Shown here in pieces: positions 30,804-42,745 of a stretch of DNA of 64,000 nt. Both the position numbers and the translations under genes were made by a program. Below the pieces are notes generated by a model. It had not been told where the DNA came from and did not search any database. It was given only the letters and a program-made list of their open reading frames with translations. This DNA is from Prorocentrum cordatum (lineage: Eukaryota > Sar > Dinophyceae > Prorocentrales > Prorocentraceae): contig CAUYUJ010016141.1 in the NCBI GenBank assembly GCA_963575745.1, positions 31,947 through 95,946 on the forward strand. Reading direction: 5' to 3'. Each line of letters begins with the position of its first letter. Position 1 is the first letter of the stretch.

Positions 30804-32101
30804 CCCCAGAATTCTTGCTCCTCGTCGTCTCCTCTACATATGCTGGCACGCAGAGTAAGTGTCGGCGTGTCGGAGATCTCCTGATAGAGCATTATATCTC
30901 CAATGGCAGCGAGTTGAGCTTCCTGCTTCCATCCGTGCGCCCCGTCTGGGAGAAGATCTTCAGGGCTGGCGTTGCAATCTCACAGGTCTACAAAAAGCGG
31001 TGCGTTGATGAATTGAGTTTTCGCGTTCTGTCGTTTGATTCATCGTAGAAGTATGCGTTGTCAATTGTGGGTCAGGAAAAGCATGGAGCCAAAAAGGAGT
31101 CGACCGACCGTTCGGCTATCCATTGTGTGCATGTAGTGATCGCCGATGGAGTCCCTGTGTCGTGTAAGCCAGGGTAGAGTGAGGGTGTGCCTGAGCTTTC
31201 CTCTTTCATGGAAGCCGGCGCGCCCCTTGACCAGAGGCGCGAGGCTGAAATCGTCTTGTTTGACACGCCCGACAAATGGAATTTGGTGAATGCCAAAAAT
31301 GTCTTCCCGGATCTGAAATGCGTCGGTGGCGACCCGCTGCGCGCTTGGATGGACCTCGTCAAATTTGTTATAGAAAGCGACCCGCTGTCGAAATATTTTA
31401 AGAATATCGTGATCAAATTCAAGGGGAAGCCTCGGACTAGTTTGAGCAAGAAACATTATTTTGACATTTCCCATCCAAGAGCGCATCGCACACTTTCACT
31501 TGATGTTCGGCCTGCTGAGCTGCGCAGAGCGCACCAGCGGTTGCAAACTTCGGCTTACCAGGCCAAGGCATACAACAACCATCGCGAGTACTGCGTTGAC
31601 GTTCTGGCGCTAATGAGCCAGCAAGAGCGGTCCTGCAAGCGGCCGCTTACTGGCCGTAATGCAAAGTCTACCGTTTCCGATTTGTTCACGAGATACATGT
31701 CGGCTTCGAAGTTCTTCTACTATCAAAACATTCCCACGTACAAGGCTAAAACAGGATTGTCTTGCTCTTTTGGAACCACTCCCAATGAGGAAGTTATGTT
31801 CCAACTGAACTCGTACAGTGCCAACGTGATGAGTTCAACTCGCGAACGTTGCGAGGTAACATTAGACCTGTTCTCGTGTGGGAAGGTTTTCTCATTGCAC
31901 ATGAAGAAAAGAGTTCCTTCAGGCATGGCAAGTGAGGACGCTGTATCTTGCCACAGCCATGCCATGGCTGTGCTGCGGTGCCATCTTCTACAGGGGCTTA
32001 TGAGGATACCGAATGCTCCGAAGTTGGTCGAGTGGAGCGACGCCAAAGATCAGGCGACGACCATGAGAAGCGCAAGCGTGTCACCAGCCCTGCACCGATG
32101 A
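30698..32101 (+). pseudogene. DDE transposase core, broken by two TAG stops
   Basis: Frame 2 continues the 29.7-kb ORF: LLPSVRPVWEKIF, then ELSFRVLSFDSS-stop-KYALSIVGQEKHG, in which SFDSS-x-K is the first catalytic Asp block (Asp codon 31037-31039; TAG 31046-31048 where Tyr or Phe is usual). HCVHVVIADGVPVSCKPG precedes a second TAG (31175-31177). AEIVLFDTPDKW carries the second Asp, followed by GGDPLRAWMDLVKF. TTPNEEVMFQLNSYSANV carries the candidate Glu, and LFSCGKVFSLHMKK ends the core. The order and spacing fit MULE/ISXO2-like DDE transposases that cut and paste DNA. It ends at 32101. No TIRs were identified. Confidence 0.6.
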
Positions 32102-32560
32102 AGCGCCGAAGGCGCTGACATCCTTCACTGTGCGGCAGGGCATCATCTCGCGCACGACGCCCCTTGCATCATTTTGCGCAATTGAAGCAATAATCCCGGC
32201 TATGTCGTGGTATCACGAGAAGTTCAGCTCTCACTCCACATCGTGTAGTATCGCATTGTGCAAGCTAGTGTATCGCGCTTTCCCCTCCTTAATGCAAGCG
32301 TGGCATGTGTGCCGCGGTCAAACTCTTGCTTGGCATTGTAGCGGTCGCGGTATCGTCTTAAGATGTTACGGGACCGTCGTGCATTTCGAATATGTTGTAT
32401 TTTTATGTTTGCTTGCAATGGATCGGCTTGATCATTCGAGTCGAAAAACCTGCAAACCTAATCGCACCAACTAAGCCCCGCACGGGGGGGGGGGCGGGCC
32501 GCTGCCTGTTCCCTCCATCGGTGCCCCCCGGGGGTTGCGTGGGGGGGTCCAGAGCTCCCG
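32102..32560. other. 3' flank of the transposase, no gene recognised
   Basis: AT-richer than its surroundings. Short frames only. A G-rich run at 32487-32494 leads into the next AAGAGGCCC region. Confidence 0.35.
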
Positions 32561-33500
32561 AGGCGGCCCGAGCCCGCCCCGAAGCAGGCCACGACAGGCT
32601 AAGGGGGTCCCGAGAGGGCCCAAGGCGGTCCCACGAGGCCCCGAAAACGCCCAAGCTGCCGACGAGGACTTCAACACGCTCCAGGACAGACTCAAGAGGC
32701 TCCCCTAGAGGGCCTTGAAAGGCAATATTCACTCGTTTTCCAAGTGCTTTGGATTTTGGCGATCTCGCTTTTCCCGCTTTCCAGCGCTCCTTCACGGCCT
32801 TGGAGGCCTTTCAGATCGCCCCAAGAAGGCCCACGAACCCCCGACGAGGGCCCCAAGACGGCCCAGGACGCTCCCCAGACAACCCAAGTGTGGCCCAAGA
32901 GCGCGCCAAGAGAAGGCCCAGAAGGGGTCCCGGGCCCGCCCTGAAACAGGCCACGAAAGGCTAATGGAGGTCCCGAGAGGGCCCTAGACGGTCCCAAGAG
33001 GCCCCGAAGACGCCCAAGCTGCCCTCAAGACGGCCGACGATGATTCCAACACGCTCCAGGACGGATTCGAGAGGTTCCCCAGGAGGGCCCTGGGAGGCAA
33101 TTTCCAGTAGTTATCCGATGGTTTTTGAGGGTTTTAGGCGTTCTCGCTTTTCCCGCTTCCCAGCGCTCCCTCACGGCCTCGCTCGGAGGCCCTTCAGATC
33201 GCTCCAAGACGGGCCACGAGACCCCGACAAGGGCCCCAAGACTGCCCCGGAGGCTCCCCTGACAACCCAACTGTGCCCCAAGAACTCCCCAAGAGAGGGC
33301 CCAAAGGGGGACCGCCAACCGATATTTCGAGGTCTCTGGCCCTAGAGGCCGCCTGTAGGCCCCTGGAGGCCACCAAGAGGCTCCCACGAAGCCTCTTGAG
33401 GCGCCCAAGAGGCCCCCAGGAAGCCCCAAGAGACCCCCAAGGGGCTCCCAGGGAACGCCCAAGAGGCCCCCCAACACACCCCAAGAAATCATGTCCCCAG
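32560..33500 (+). repeat. AAGAGGCCC-type array with two long units
   Basis: Two related blocks (about 32560-32900 and 32905-33280) share TTTTCCCGCTT(T/C)CCAGCGCTC and ATCGC(C/T)CCAAGA. Outer parts are GCCCAAGAGGCCCC subrepeats with hairpins at 33486, 33602 and 33911. Confidence 0.75.
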
Positions 33501-33785
33501 AACCTTCCGGGGACATGGTTCATCATGGGCCCGAGAGTTCCCGCAGGCCCCCAAGGGGCCCCCAGCGAACGCCCAAGAGACCCCCCAACACACCCTAACA
33601 CACCATGTCCCCATAAAGCCTTCCTGGGACATGGTTCATCATGGGCCCGCGAGTCTCTGGAGACTTCGAAGTACCATCATGCTACAGGAGAGCTGTCTGG
33701 GAAGTTGATTGGAACATGACTGATCGTCTTCTCGTGGCCCTCCGCAGATCGTTTCGCACAAAGTTGCCCCAAGTGCCCTCTTGAA

Positions 33786-33885
33786 CCGACGACGACGACG
33801 AAACGACGAAGACGACGACGACGACGCTGGCGCGCCCCAATAGGCGACGACGACATTACGACGACGACGACGACGGCACGCCCCA
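33786..33885. repeat. GAC trinucleotide repeat
   Basis: GACGAC tracts in two blocks separated by GCTGGCGCGCCCCAATAGGC. GGCACGCCCCAACAGGC follows the second block, so the unit is repeated. Confidence 0.9.
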
Positions 33886-34109
33886 ACAGGCTCCCCAAGA
33901 CGCCCCCAAACCCATGCTCCCAGAAGGCCTTCCGGGAACCCGATTCATACGGCCTCCGCCCCCCTACACAACCATTTTCCTCGAAGGCCTTTGGGAATGC
34001 AGATTGGCATGCGTGGACTGTGGTCCACTACTTCAGTGGAGCAGTGAATTCGTCAAGGCCTGGGGCCTGCTGGAACCTGAGCGCGCGCGAAGCGCGCGCG
34101 ATGGTTCTA

Positions 34110-35060
34110 GTATACACATATATGTATATGCATGCGCACATACACGCATACACACATACATGCATGCATACATACATACACACGTACGTACGTACAAACA
34201 TACACACATACACATATACATACATACAAACACACATACACACATACATACACACATCCATCCATCCATACATACATACATGCATGTATACATACATACA
34301 TACGTACGCACGTACATACACACATACACATACATACAAACATACACACAAACACACATACACACATACATACACACATCCATCCATCCATCCATCCATC
34401 CATCCATCCATCCATCCATACATACATACATACATACATACACACACGCATACCTACCTACCTACCTACCTACCTGCCTGCCTACCTACAAACCTACCCA
34501 CCTACCTACCTGCCTACCTACCTACCTACATACATACATACACGCATACATACATACAGGCACACACACATACCTACCTACCTACCTACCTACCTACCTA
34601 CATCCATACATACATACATACATACATACAGACACACATACATACATACATACACACATACATACACACATACATACAAACATACATGTATACATGTATA
34701 CATACATACACACATACACACATACATACATACATCCAGACATCCAGACATCCATACATCCATACATCCATACATCCATACATCCATACATCTATACATC
34801 CATACATCCATACATCCATACATCCATACATTCATACATACATACATACACACAACCATACATACATACATACATGCATGCATGCATGCATACATACACA
34901 CATGCACCCATGCATACCTTCATACATGCATGTATGCATACATGCATGCATGCATACATACATGCATACATTCATACATTTATGCATTCATACATTCATG
35001 TATTCGCATTTTCATGTTTTCATACATTCATACATTCATACACTCATGCATTTGGATCTG
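34110..35060. repeat. CATA/CCTA/CCAT tetranucleotide array
   Basis: About 950 bp. ACAT-phase repeats with blocks of CCAT (34377-34420), CCTA (34451-34530, 34570-34605) and ACATC (34730-34830). The multi-hundred-codon frames are shadows. Confidence 0.95.
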
Positions 35061-35329
35061 TACATATAACTGTGTACAGACATATTAGCATATGTTTATT
35101 TCGAACAGGGCGCATGATGGGGTCGAGTGGATGAGGAGGTTTCAGATCATTCGGGTGACTCGGAGGATATGGAGGACGTGGAGGAAGAGGAGGAAGGGGA
35201 CACTGACGAGTACATTTTTTGAGGGGCGGATCGAGGTTACGAGACGGAGGAGGGAGAGGTGGAGAAGTCGGGACAGGAGGCGGAAGCATCGGAGGAATTT
35301 TAAGGATTGAACGGGTTACGCATGAGGCT

Positions 35330-36190
35330 CACGTAGGAGGAAGGCAGAATTAGGAGGGAGGACGAGGAGAAGGAGGAGGAGGAGGAGGAGGAGGAGGAGG
35401 AGGAGGAGGAGGAGGAAAAAGAATAAGAGAATGAGGAGGATGAGGAGGAGGGTCCATTCTCCCCAGGGTTGCGCGGCGTGCGGGTGTTCCACTATTTCGG
35501 CGGCTGCTGCTGGTGCTGCTGCTTAATTCGTCCGATTATCGTTATTGTTTCCTTGTGGAATGGCGGAGGGGGGGCATGGGATGGGGATGCGAGATTGGAA
35601 GAGGGGAGAAGGTGAGAGCGAAGGCGGACGGGAGGGACGGGGGAGGGGCGTGGATGAGAGGGGGAGGCGGGACGGGGGAAGTGAGAAACGGAGAGGCAAG
35701 CTAGGGGCGCCCGCGCCACATCTGACATCCTACCCCTCCCACCCATCCCTTCCCATTGTGCCGAATCCGTGTCTATCTGCTGTCTGGGGTGTCTTGGACT
35801 CCTACAGTGCCTTGACTCCCATTGGCAGTTGCAGGATTTGACCGGCTGCTTGTTACGCAATCGGAAAGGGAGGCTTTGTCATGTGGAGAAACAGGAGGCG
35901 GCACGCGACGTCATCTTTGTCATGCGGGCTGGCGAGCAGTGAATGCTGCAGCGATGAGCTGGGTAGAGAGAGGAGGGAGGCGGGAGGGGAGATGTGCAAG
36001 GGAGGGGGAGACGGGAACATGTGGAGAAATCAAGGAGGGGGGTGGGGGCGAGGGGGCGGGAGATGGTGAGGGGAGGTGGTGAGGAAATACAAGGGGGGAG
36101 ATGGGGGAGATGGGACAAAGGGGAAGAGGAGGAGGGGGGAGGCAAAGGGGGGGGGGGGAGAAGAGAAGGGGGGAAGAGATAAGGAGAGAT
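35330..36190 (+). repeat. Purine-rich (GGA/GGGA) tracts
   Basis: AGG triplets at 35370-35415 and G/A-rich sequence at 35560-35700 and 35980-36190, with unique sequence between (35700-35960). No gene is supported. Confidence 0.75.
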
Positions 36191-36880
36191 GGCGACGCAG
36201 GAAAAGGGAGGTCAGGCAGGCGGGCCCGTGTCTGTCGTCGTTGCTGCATCGGCGGCCCCCATGGCCAGCCTCTGTTACGTATTGGTCCGAGGCAAGACGA
36301 GGGTGCTCGTTAGAAGTCGATTGGTTTGTGGGTACCCGCGCTCATGGGGGGGCCAAGCGCCAAGCACGGGCCCCCCTCCTGAGACACGGTGGTTCACGAG
36401 CCCCACCGGGAGATTGAGTGGACACTCCCAGCATTCGTCCCTGATTCTTCGCGGATCGAGCTCCAACTCGATCGGCAAGGAGGGAGGAGGGGGAACGAAG
36501 AGGGGGGGAGCGCGGGTTTGCTTCTCGAGCCGATGCCCAGCGCCCCCATATCGTTCTCTGAGCGTTGACTTGCTTGTGCCCTCATGGAGGCCACGGCGCC
36601 TCCCTCACGGCTTTTTCTTCTCACCGCACCACTTGTCCTTGTCCACGCTTTCGTTCTGCTCCATGTTCTGCTGCCCTGCTCTCCTGTCCTGATGTCTTCT
36701 CTTGGTCGCTGTCCTCGTTCTGTATCCCCCCTCGACTTCATCAGATCGGCGCCACTGGGCGGGCAATGCGAGGAGGGTGGAGCGAGGAGGAGGGAGGAGC
36801 GGGGAGCGAAGTGGAGGGAGGAGGGGGGAGCGAGGAGGGAGGGGGGGGAGGGGGGCAAGGAGCGAGGAGGAGGGATGAGG
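36191..36880. other. No gene recognised
   Basis: Mixed-composition sequence with frames on both strands (for example 36189-36692 on the plus strand). No domain is visible. It lies in the long intron proposed between helicase exons A and B. Confidence 0.3.
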
Positions 36881-36884
36881 AGGA

Positions 36885-37338
36885 GGGATGATGATGACGA
36901 CGATGACGATGACGATGCTGATGATGATGGTGCTGATAATGGTGCTGCTGCTGCTGATGTTGATGATGAATAAATGAGTCCATGAATTAATGAAATGAAT
37001 GAATGAAGTAAGACGACGATGATGGTACTGGTGATGATGCTGATGATGATGTTGCTGATGAGGTTGATGATGCTGATGCTGCTGATGATGCTGCTGATGC
37101 TGATGCTGATGATGATGACCATGGTAATGATGAGGCTGCTGCTGCTGATGATGATGACTATGATGATGGTGACGATGCTGCTGACGATGATGATGATGAC
37201 GATGACGACGATGCTGATGAGGATGATGATGATGCTGATGATGCTGCTGCTGATGCTGATGCTGATGCTGATGCTGCTGATGATGATGTTGCTGATGATG
37301 ATGCTGATGCTGCTGCTGATGATGATGATCCTGCTGAC

Positions 37339-37408
<70 letters not shown>

Positions 37409-37790
37409 CTGATGATGATGCTGATGGTGATGCTGATGCTGATGATGATGGTGATGGTGATGGTGATGGTGATGATGCTGATGATGTTTCTGATGATGAT
37501 GATGATGCTGCTGCTGCTGCTGCTGCTGAGGAGGAGGAGGAGGAGGAGGAGAGGAGGAGGAGGAGGAGGAGAGGAGGAGGAGAAGAGGAGGAGGAGGAGG
37601 AGGAGGAGGGGAGGAAGGAGGAGGAGGACGAGGAGGAGAAGGAGGATGAGGATGAGGAGGAAAGGAGGAGGAGGAGAGGAGGGAGGAGAGGAGGGAGGAG
37701 GAGGAGGAGGAGGGAGGAGGAGAGGAGGAGGAGGAGGAGAGGAGGAGGAGGAGGAGGAGGAGGAGGAGGAGAAGGAGGGAGGAGGTGGGG
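36885..37790 (+). repeat. GAT/GCT array passing into a GGA array
   Basis: GATGAT/GCTGAT triplets from 36885 to about 37520, then GGA triplets to 37790, a sharp switch near CTGCTGCTGAGGAGG. Poly-Met/Leu, poly-His and poly-Pro frames are shadows. Confidence 0.95.
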
Positions 37791-37894
37791 ACACGTGGAA
37801 GGGGGGAGCGAGGCTGAGGGAGGAGGGGGGACCGAGCAGGTGGCCAGCGAGGAGGGATACGTAAAAGGGCCACGCCGCGGGATCCGCCCCGCAG

Positions 37895-37933
37895 GAGCAC
37901 GGCTTCCGCTCGCCCATGCCGGTTCAGGCCCAG
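37895..37933 (+). CDS. DEAD-box RNA helicase, exon B (Q motif)
   Basis: 39 nt reading EHGFRSPMPVQAQ. This is the Q motif of DEAD-box helicases (aromatic, then P-x-P-x-Q), which contacts the adenine of ATP. Acceptor CCGCAG ends at 37894. Donor CCCAG|GCGCTC at 37934 is GC-type and shares AGGCGCTC with the start of exon C, so the intron is flanked by a direct repeat. The joint to exon C keeps the frame as QAQ|ALPLVLSG. Very short exons are credible in this gene because both neighbours fit. Confidence 0.65.
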
Positions 37934-38339
37934 GCGCTCTCCTCCTGCTGCTGCTCGTTTATCCCTCCCTCCCTCCCTCCCTCCCTCCCCCCCCTTTCCC
38001 CTTGAGGTCAGAGGCTGCCCGTGTCGCTGCTCCTCCCCCTCTTCCGGCAGAAAGGCTGGCGGAGAAGGAGCGCCGAGGCGGACTTGGTGCTCGGGGGGGG
38101 GGCGAGCGAGCGGCCCTTCCCACAAGTGGGGGGCCGCGACCTGCGTGCCCGCGGCGCACGCAGGCCAGCACCGAGGCCGCCCTCTGACGCACGCCTCCTC
38201 CCGCCGTCGCCCTCTCCTACTCCTCCCCCCCTTCCTCCTCTTGCTCTCTGGGCTGTGCTGCTCATTAGTTGCGCCCCCCCCGGCTGCCGAGGTCGTGCAC
38301 CTTGCTTCCGAGCAGAGCCGAACCGAAGCGAACCTTCCT

Positions 38340-38470
38340 GATGTCTTGCGAGAGCTTTTTGGAGTCCTCTTTCCTCTTGGGGCGTCTTGGGGGCCGCTTG
38401 GTGGTCCGGGGGCCGCCTGGAACGTTTTAGGGGCCTCGGGGGAGCCTCGTCGGGCCTCTTGGCTGTCTGT
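38340..38470 (-). repeat. Short AAGAGGCCC-type patch (minus orientation)
   Basis: TTGGGGCGTCTTGGGGGCCG and related units, like the arrays at 21.5 and 49.8 kb. Confidence 0.6.
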
Positions 38471-38687
38471 TTGGAGCATCCTCCTGACTAGATCCACCAC
38501 GGTCGCTGACATTAGGTGTCGGCCATTCCGATGACTCAAACGATGTGGCCCGTGTTCGGACAACTAGTGGCTTTGGCCGCACGGATGTCCCGCAAGGTGC
38601 CCCACAGTTTCCAGTACTTCGCTGATGACCGCCTCATCCTTAAAAACGGTTTAGGTACACCTTAAGCCTGCAGCGAGCTTGGTGATC

Positions 38688-41332
38688 CTCCTTCTCTTCT
38701 CTTCTCTTCTCTTCTCTTCTCTTTTCTTCTCTTCTCTTCTCTTCTCTTCTCTTCTCTTCTCTTCTCTTCTCTTCTCTTCTCTTCTCTTCTCTTCTCTTCT
38801 CTTCTCTTCTCTTCTCTTTTCTCTTCTCTTCTCTTCAAGTATCTTCTCTTCTCTTCTCTTCTCTTCTCTTCTCTTCTCTTCTCTTCTCTTCTCTTCTCTC
38901 NNNNNNNNNNNNNNNNNNNNNNNNNNNNNNNNNNNNNNNNNNNNNNNNNNNNNNNNNNNNNNNNNNNNNNNNNNNNNNNNNNNNNNNNNNNNNNNNNNNN
39001 CTTCTCTTCTCTTCTCTTCTCTTCTCTTCTCTTCTCTTCTCTTCTCTTCTCTTCTCTTCTCTTCTCTTCTCTTATCTTCTCTTCTCTTCTCTTCTCTTCT
39101 CTTCTTTTCTCTTCTCTTCTCTTCTCTCCTCTTCCTCTTTCTCTTTGTCTTTGTCATTCTCTTTCTCTTTCTCTTTCTTTTTCTTCTCTTCTCTTCGCTT
39201 CTCTTCTCTTGTCCTTCTCTTTATCTTTCTCTTTCTCTTTCTCATCTCTTCTCTTCGCTTTCTCTGTTCTCTTCTCTTCTCTTCTCTTCTCGTCTCTTAT
39301 CTTCTCTTCTCTTTCTCTTCCTCTTTCTCTTTCTCTTCCTCTTTATCTTTCTCTTTCTTCTCTTCTCTTCTGTCTCTTTCTCTTCTCTTCTCTTCTCTTC
39401 TCTTCTCTTCTCTTCTCTTCTCTTCTCTTCTTTCTCTTTCTCTTTCTCTTTCTCTTTCTCTTCTCATCTCTTCTCTTCTCTTCTCTTCCCTTCTCTTCTC
39501 CTCTCCTTTCCTTTCTCTTTCTCTTTCTCCTTCTCTTTTTCTTGTCTTCTCTTCCTTCTCTTTCTCTTCTCTTCTCTTCTCTTCTCTTCTCTTCTCGTCT
39601 ATTCTCTTCTCTTCTCTTCTCGTCTCGTCTCTTCTCTTCTCGTCTCTTCTCTTCTCTTCTCTCCTCTCCTCTTCTCTTCTCTTCTCTTCTCTTCTCTTCC
39701 CTCTCTTCTCTTCTCTTCTCTTCCTCTTTCTCTTTCTCTTCCTCTTCTTTCTCTTTCTCTTTCTCTTTCTCCTCTTCTCTTCTCTTTTCTTCTCTTCTCT
39801 TCTCGTCTCTTCCCCTTCTTTTTCTCTTCCTCTTTCTCTTTCTCTTCCCTTCTCTTCTCTTCTCTTCTCTTCTCTTTCTCTCTCTCTTTCTCTTTCCCTT
39901 CCCTTCCCTTGCCTTCCCTTCCCTTCCCTTCCCTTCCCTTCCCTTCTCTTCTCTTCTCTTCTCTTCCCTTCTCTTCTCTTCTCTCCTATTCCTCTTTCTC
40001 TTTCTCTTTCTCTTTCTCTTTCTTGTTCTCTTTCTCTTTCTCTTCTCTTTCTTTTTCTTATCCTCTCTTCTCTTCTCTTGTCCTTCTCTTCCTCTTTCTC
40101 TTTCTCTTTCTCTTTATTCTCTTCTCGTCTCTTCTCTTTCTCTTTCTCTTTCTCTTCTCTTCTCTTCTCTTCTCTTCTCTTCTCTTCTCTTCTCTTCTCT
40201 TCTCTTCTCTTCTCTTCTCTTCTCTTCTCTTCTCTTCTCTTCTCTTCTCTTCTCTTCTCTTCTCTTCTCTTCTCTTCTCTTCTCTTCTCTTCTCTTCTCT
40301 TCTCTTCTCTTCTCTTCTCTTCTCTTCTCTTCTCTTCTCTTCTCTTCTCTTCTCTTCTCTTCTCTTCTCTTCTCTTCTCTTCTCTTCTCTTCTCTTCTCT
40401 TCTTCTCTTCTCTTCTCTTCTTCTTCTTCGTCTCTTCTCTTCTCTTCTCTTCTCTTCTCTTCTCTTCTCTTCTCTTCTCTTCTCTTCTCTTCTCTTCTCT
40501 TCTCTCTCTCGTCTCTTCTCTTCTCTTCTCTTCTCTTCTCGTCCCTTCCCTTCCCTTCTCTTCCCTTCTCTTCTCTTCTTTCTTCTCGTCTCGTCTCGTC
40601 TCGTCTCGTCTCTTCTCGTCTCTTCTCTTCTCTTCTCTTCTCTTCTCTTCTTCCTTCTTCTCTTCTCTTCTCTTCTCTTTCTCTCTCTTCTCGTCTCTTC
40701 TTCTCTTCTTCTTCTCTTCTCTTATTCTCGTCTCGTCTCTTCTCTTCTCTTCTCTTCTCTTTTCTCTCTTCTCTTCTCTTCTCTTCTCTTCTCTTCTCTT
40801 CTCTTCTCTTCTCTTCTCGTCTTTCCTCTCTTCTCTTCTCTTCTCTCGCGTCTCTTCTCTTCTATTCTCTTCTCTTCTCTTCTCTTTCTCTCTCTTCTCT
40901 TCTCTTCTCTTCTTCTTCTCTTCTCTTCTCTTCTCTTCTCTTCTCTTCTCTTCTCTTCTCTTCTCTTCTCTTCTCTTCTACTCTTCTCTTCTCTTCTCTT
41001 CTCTTCTCTTCTCTTCTCTTCTCTTCTCTTCTCTTCTCTTCTCTTCTCTTCTCTTCTCTTCTCTTCTCTTCTCTTCTCTTCTCTTCTCTTCTCTTCTCTT
41101 CTCTTCTCTTCTCTTATCTTCTCTTCTCTTCTCTTCTTCTCTTCTCTTCTCTTCTCTTCTCTTCTCTTCTCTTCTCTTCTTCTCTTCTCTTCTCTTCTCT
41201 TCTCTTCTCTTCTCTTCTCTTCTCTTCTCTTCTCTTCTCTTCTCTTCTCTTCTCTTCTCTTCTCTTCTCTTCTCTTCTCTTCTCTTCTCTTCTCTTCTCT
41301 TCTCTTCTCTTCTCTTCTCTTCTCTTCTCTTC
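38688..41332 (+). repeat. TTCTC pentanucleotide array with a sequence gap
   Basis: About 2.65 kb of CTTCT/TTCTC repeats with CTCTTT, CTTCC and CGTCT variants, purest at 40155-40400 and 40920-41330. Bases 38901-39000 are 100 Ns, an assembly gap of unknown real size. The 700-900-codon Ser/Leu/Phe frames are shadows. It lies in the intron between helicase exons B and C. Confidence 0.97.
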
Positions 41333-41683
41333 CTCCTCCTCCTAGAAATTTAGGGTCGCTGTAGGGTCGCTTGGGCCCCCCCCCCAGTAAAAGGTGGCCA
41401 CCCTCGGGATCTCCGAGTGCCACGCCAACGAGGGGACGCCATCTACCCATTCTCCATCCCCTTTCCTTCTCTCGTATGCTCCCTCCCTCCTCCTTCGCCT
41501 TCTCGTCATGCTCGTCTTCATTCGCCCATCCCCCTTCTCATTTCCATACGTCCCTGTCCCGTCGCCCCTCATCTCCATCCATCCCTCTTCGCCCCTCTAT
41601 CCGTTCATCCATAGCCCCTCCGCGGCTCCATCCCTCCCTCCTGTCCCTCCGCCTTTTCTTCCTGTCTTATCGTCCTCCTACAG

Positions 41684-41735
41684 GCGCTCCCCCTCGTGCT
41701 GTCCGGCTGCGACGTGATCGGGGTGGCGCCCACAG
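41684..41735 (+). CDS. DEAD-box RNA helicase, exon C (to motif I)
   Basis: 52 nt reading ALPLVLSGCDVIGVAPT plus one base. This is the segment between the Q motif and motif I (usual form: P-x-x-LSG-R-D-x-IG-x-A-x-TGSGKT; here Cys replaces the usual Arg). Acceptor CCTACAG ends at 41683. Donor ACAG|GCTGG is GC-type. Spliced to exon D it gives APTGSGKT. Confidence 0.7.
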
Positions 41736-42420
41736 GCTGGCGTTTTGCCGCCCTCGTTTGGCGGAATTCGCCGCTGACCCCCACTCGACTAGAGGGCTCG
41801 GCACCGTCCTTGGCGGTGGTGGCAGACAGACGGACCGAGGTACAATATCGAGGTCGGTTCAGGGAGGGTATTCTAATGTTCTCCGTGTTTGCTGAGTGTC
41901 CTTGTGCATCCTGGGGGAGGGTACCTTCGAGTGTTCTTCAGTTTTTGGCCGCCGGAGGGTCTCATGGTCTTGGACGGTTCTCTTCTGTCCCAGGACCGGC
42001 TGTTTGGTAGCCAGTTCCCAGTTCGGGAAGAAGCTTGCCCTCCTCCCCCGCCGGGGGTCGGTGCGAGCGGGGGGAACCATCTCAGACGGTGGGTGGGCTT
42101 CTGGGAAGGGCCTGGAGGCCTCCACCAAGTCTTATCGCAGGAGGTAACAAGTCGGCACTGACACAAATGAGCGTCGATTCCCAGGAAGTCATGGGACACT
42201 GTGGGAGCTGGAGGGGAAGACGAACACCCAGAACATGGTGCAAATCATAGGGAATTCAGGGACTGTGTTTATTTGCTTGTGGATTTCTGCGCTCCTTGAC
42301 TCTCAGAAGTCGAGAGCCCTCGCGCACTGGCCTGAGGACCGGCCCGCGTTGCGCAGTGTTCGCGCAGCCTCTCTTGCCTACCACCTCCGCCTCCGCGGCC
42401 CGCGTGGGCCAGGTGTGGGC
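41736..42420. other. Intron sequence, no gene recognised
   Basis: Follows helicase exon C. Frames on both strands; no domain and no array. Confidence 0.35.
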
Positions 42421-42422
42421 AC

Positions 42423-42424
<2 letters not shown>

Positions 42425-42475
<51 letters not shown>
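42425..42475. repeat. AT dinucleotide repeat
   Basis: A 40-base (AT)n run followed by GTATATATGTATACGTG. Confidence 0.95.
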
Positions 42476-42476
<1 letters not shown>

Positions 42477-42494
42477 ACGTGTATATGTAAATTC

Positions 42495-42745
42495 ATATCT
42501 CGGAGTAGGCCGTGGGAGGTCCCAGAACCACGACCCCTGGTTTGCATGGGGGTCCGGGGGGGCCTTGGGCTCCAAGGGGGCCCAGAAGGGGCCCCGGACT
42601 CCCCCCAGAGGCCCCCAAGCGGGCCCAGGAGGCTTCCAAAGCGCCCCAGGTTGCCTGGAAGATGGCCGAAGAGCGCAACGAGATGGCCTCGAGACGGCCC
42701 CAGGGCGCTCCAAGACGGCCCAAGACTGCTCCGAGACGGCTTTTG
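42495..42745 (+). repeat. TCTCGGAGTAGGC-headed AAGAGGCCC-type patch
   Basis: Starts ATCTCGGAGTAGGC, as do the segments at 23717 and 26160, then GGCCCCGGACTCCCCCCAGA and GCCCAAG-type units. The shared head suggests that the patches are pieces of one dispersed element. Confidence 0.65.

Larger units (their letters stand above)
24216..33948. repeat. Dispersed 35-40 bp hairpin (AAATCATG...CATGATTT)
   Basis: Nine copies: 24216-24256, 24613-24652, 25013-25042, 25400-25446, 25972-26011, 26118-26156, 33486-33520, 33602-33638 and 33911-33948. Form: AAATCATGTTCCCGGAAG, a short loop, then its complement (CCGGGAACATGATTT). All lie in AAGAGGCCC-type arrays. The stem is kept in spite of base changes, including in copies outside the regular tandem array (for example AATCGTATTTCC... 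at 25972). Confidence 0.8.

Noticed and set aside
4240-31177. UAG reassigned to Gln or Tyr, because five internal stops in recognisable domains are TAG (4240, 7753, 12118, 31046, 31175)
   Set aside because: The expected residue is not constant (Gln or Tyr), an internal TAA also occurs near 9326, and frameshifts accompany the stops; ordinary pseudogene decay is simpler.
36394-38563. 500-650-codon minus-strand frames with poly-His, poly-Ile and poly-Pro
   Set aside because: Shadows of the GAT/GCT and GGA arrays; the flanking parts show no domain.
38679-41364. 700-900-codon Ser/Leu/Phe frames
   Set aside because: Direct translations of the TTCTC array in all three frames, one running through the N gap.
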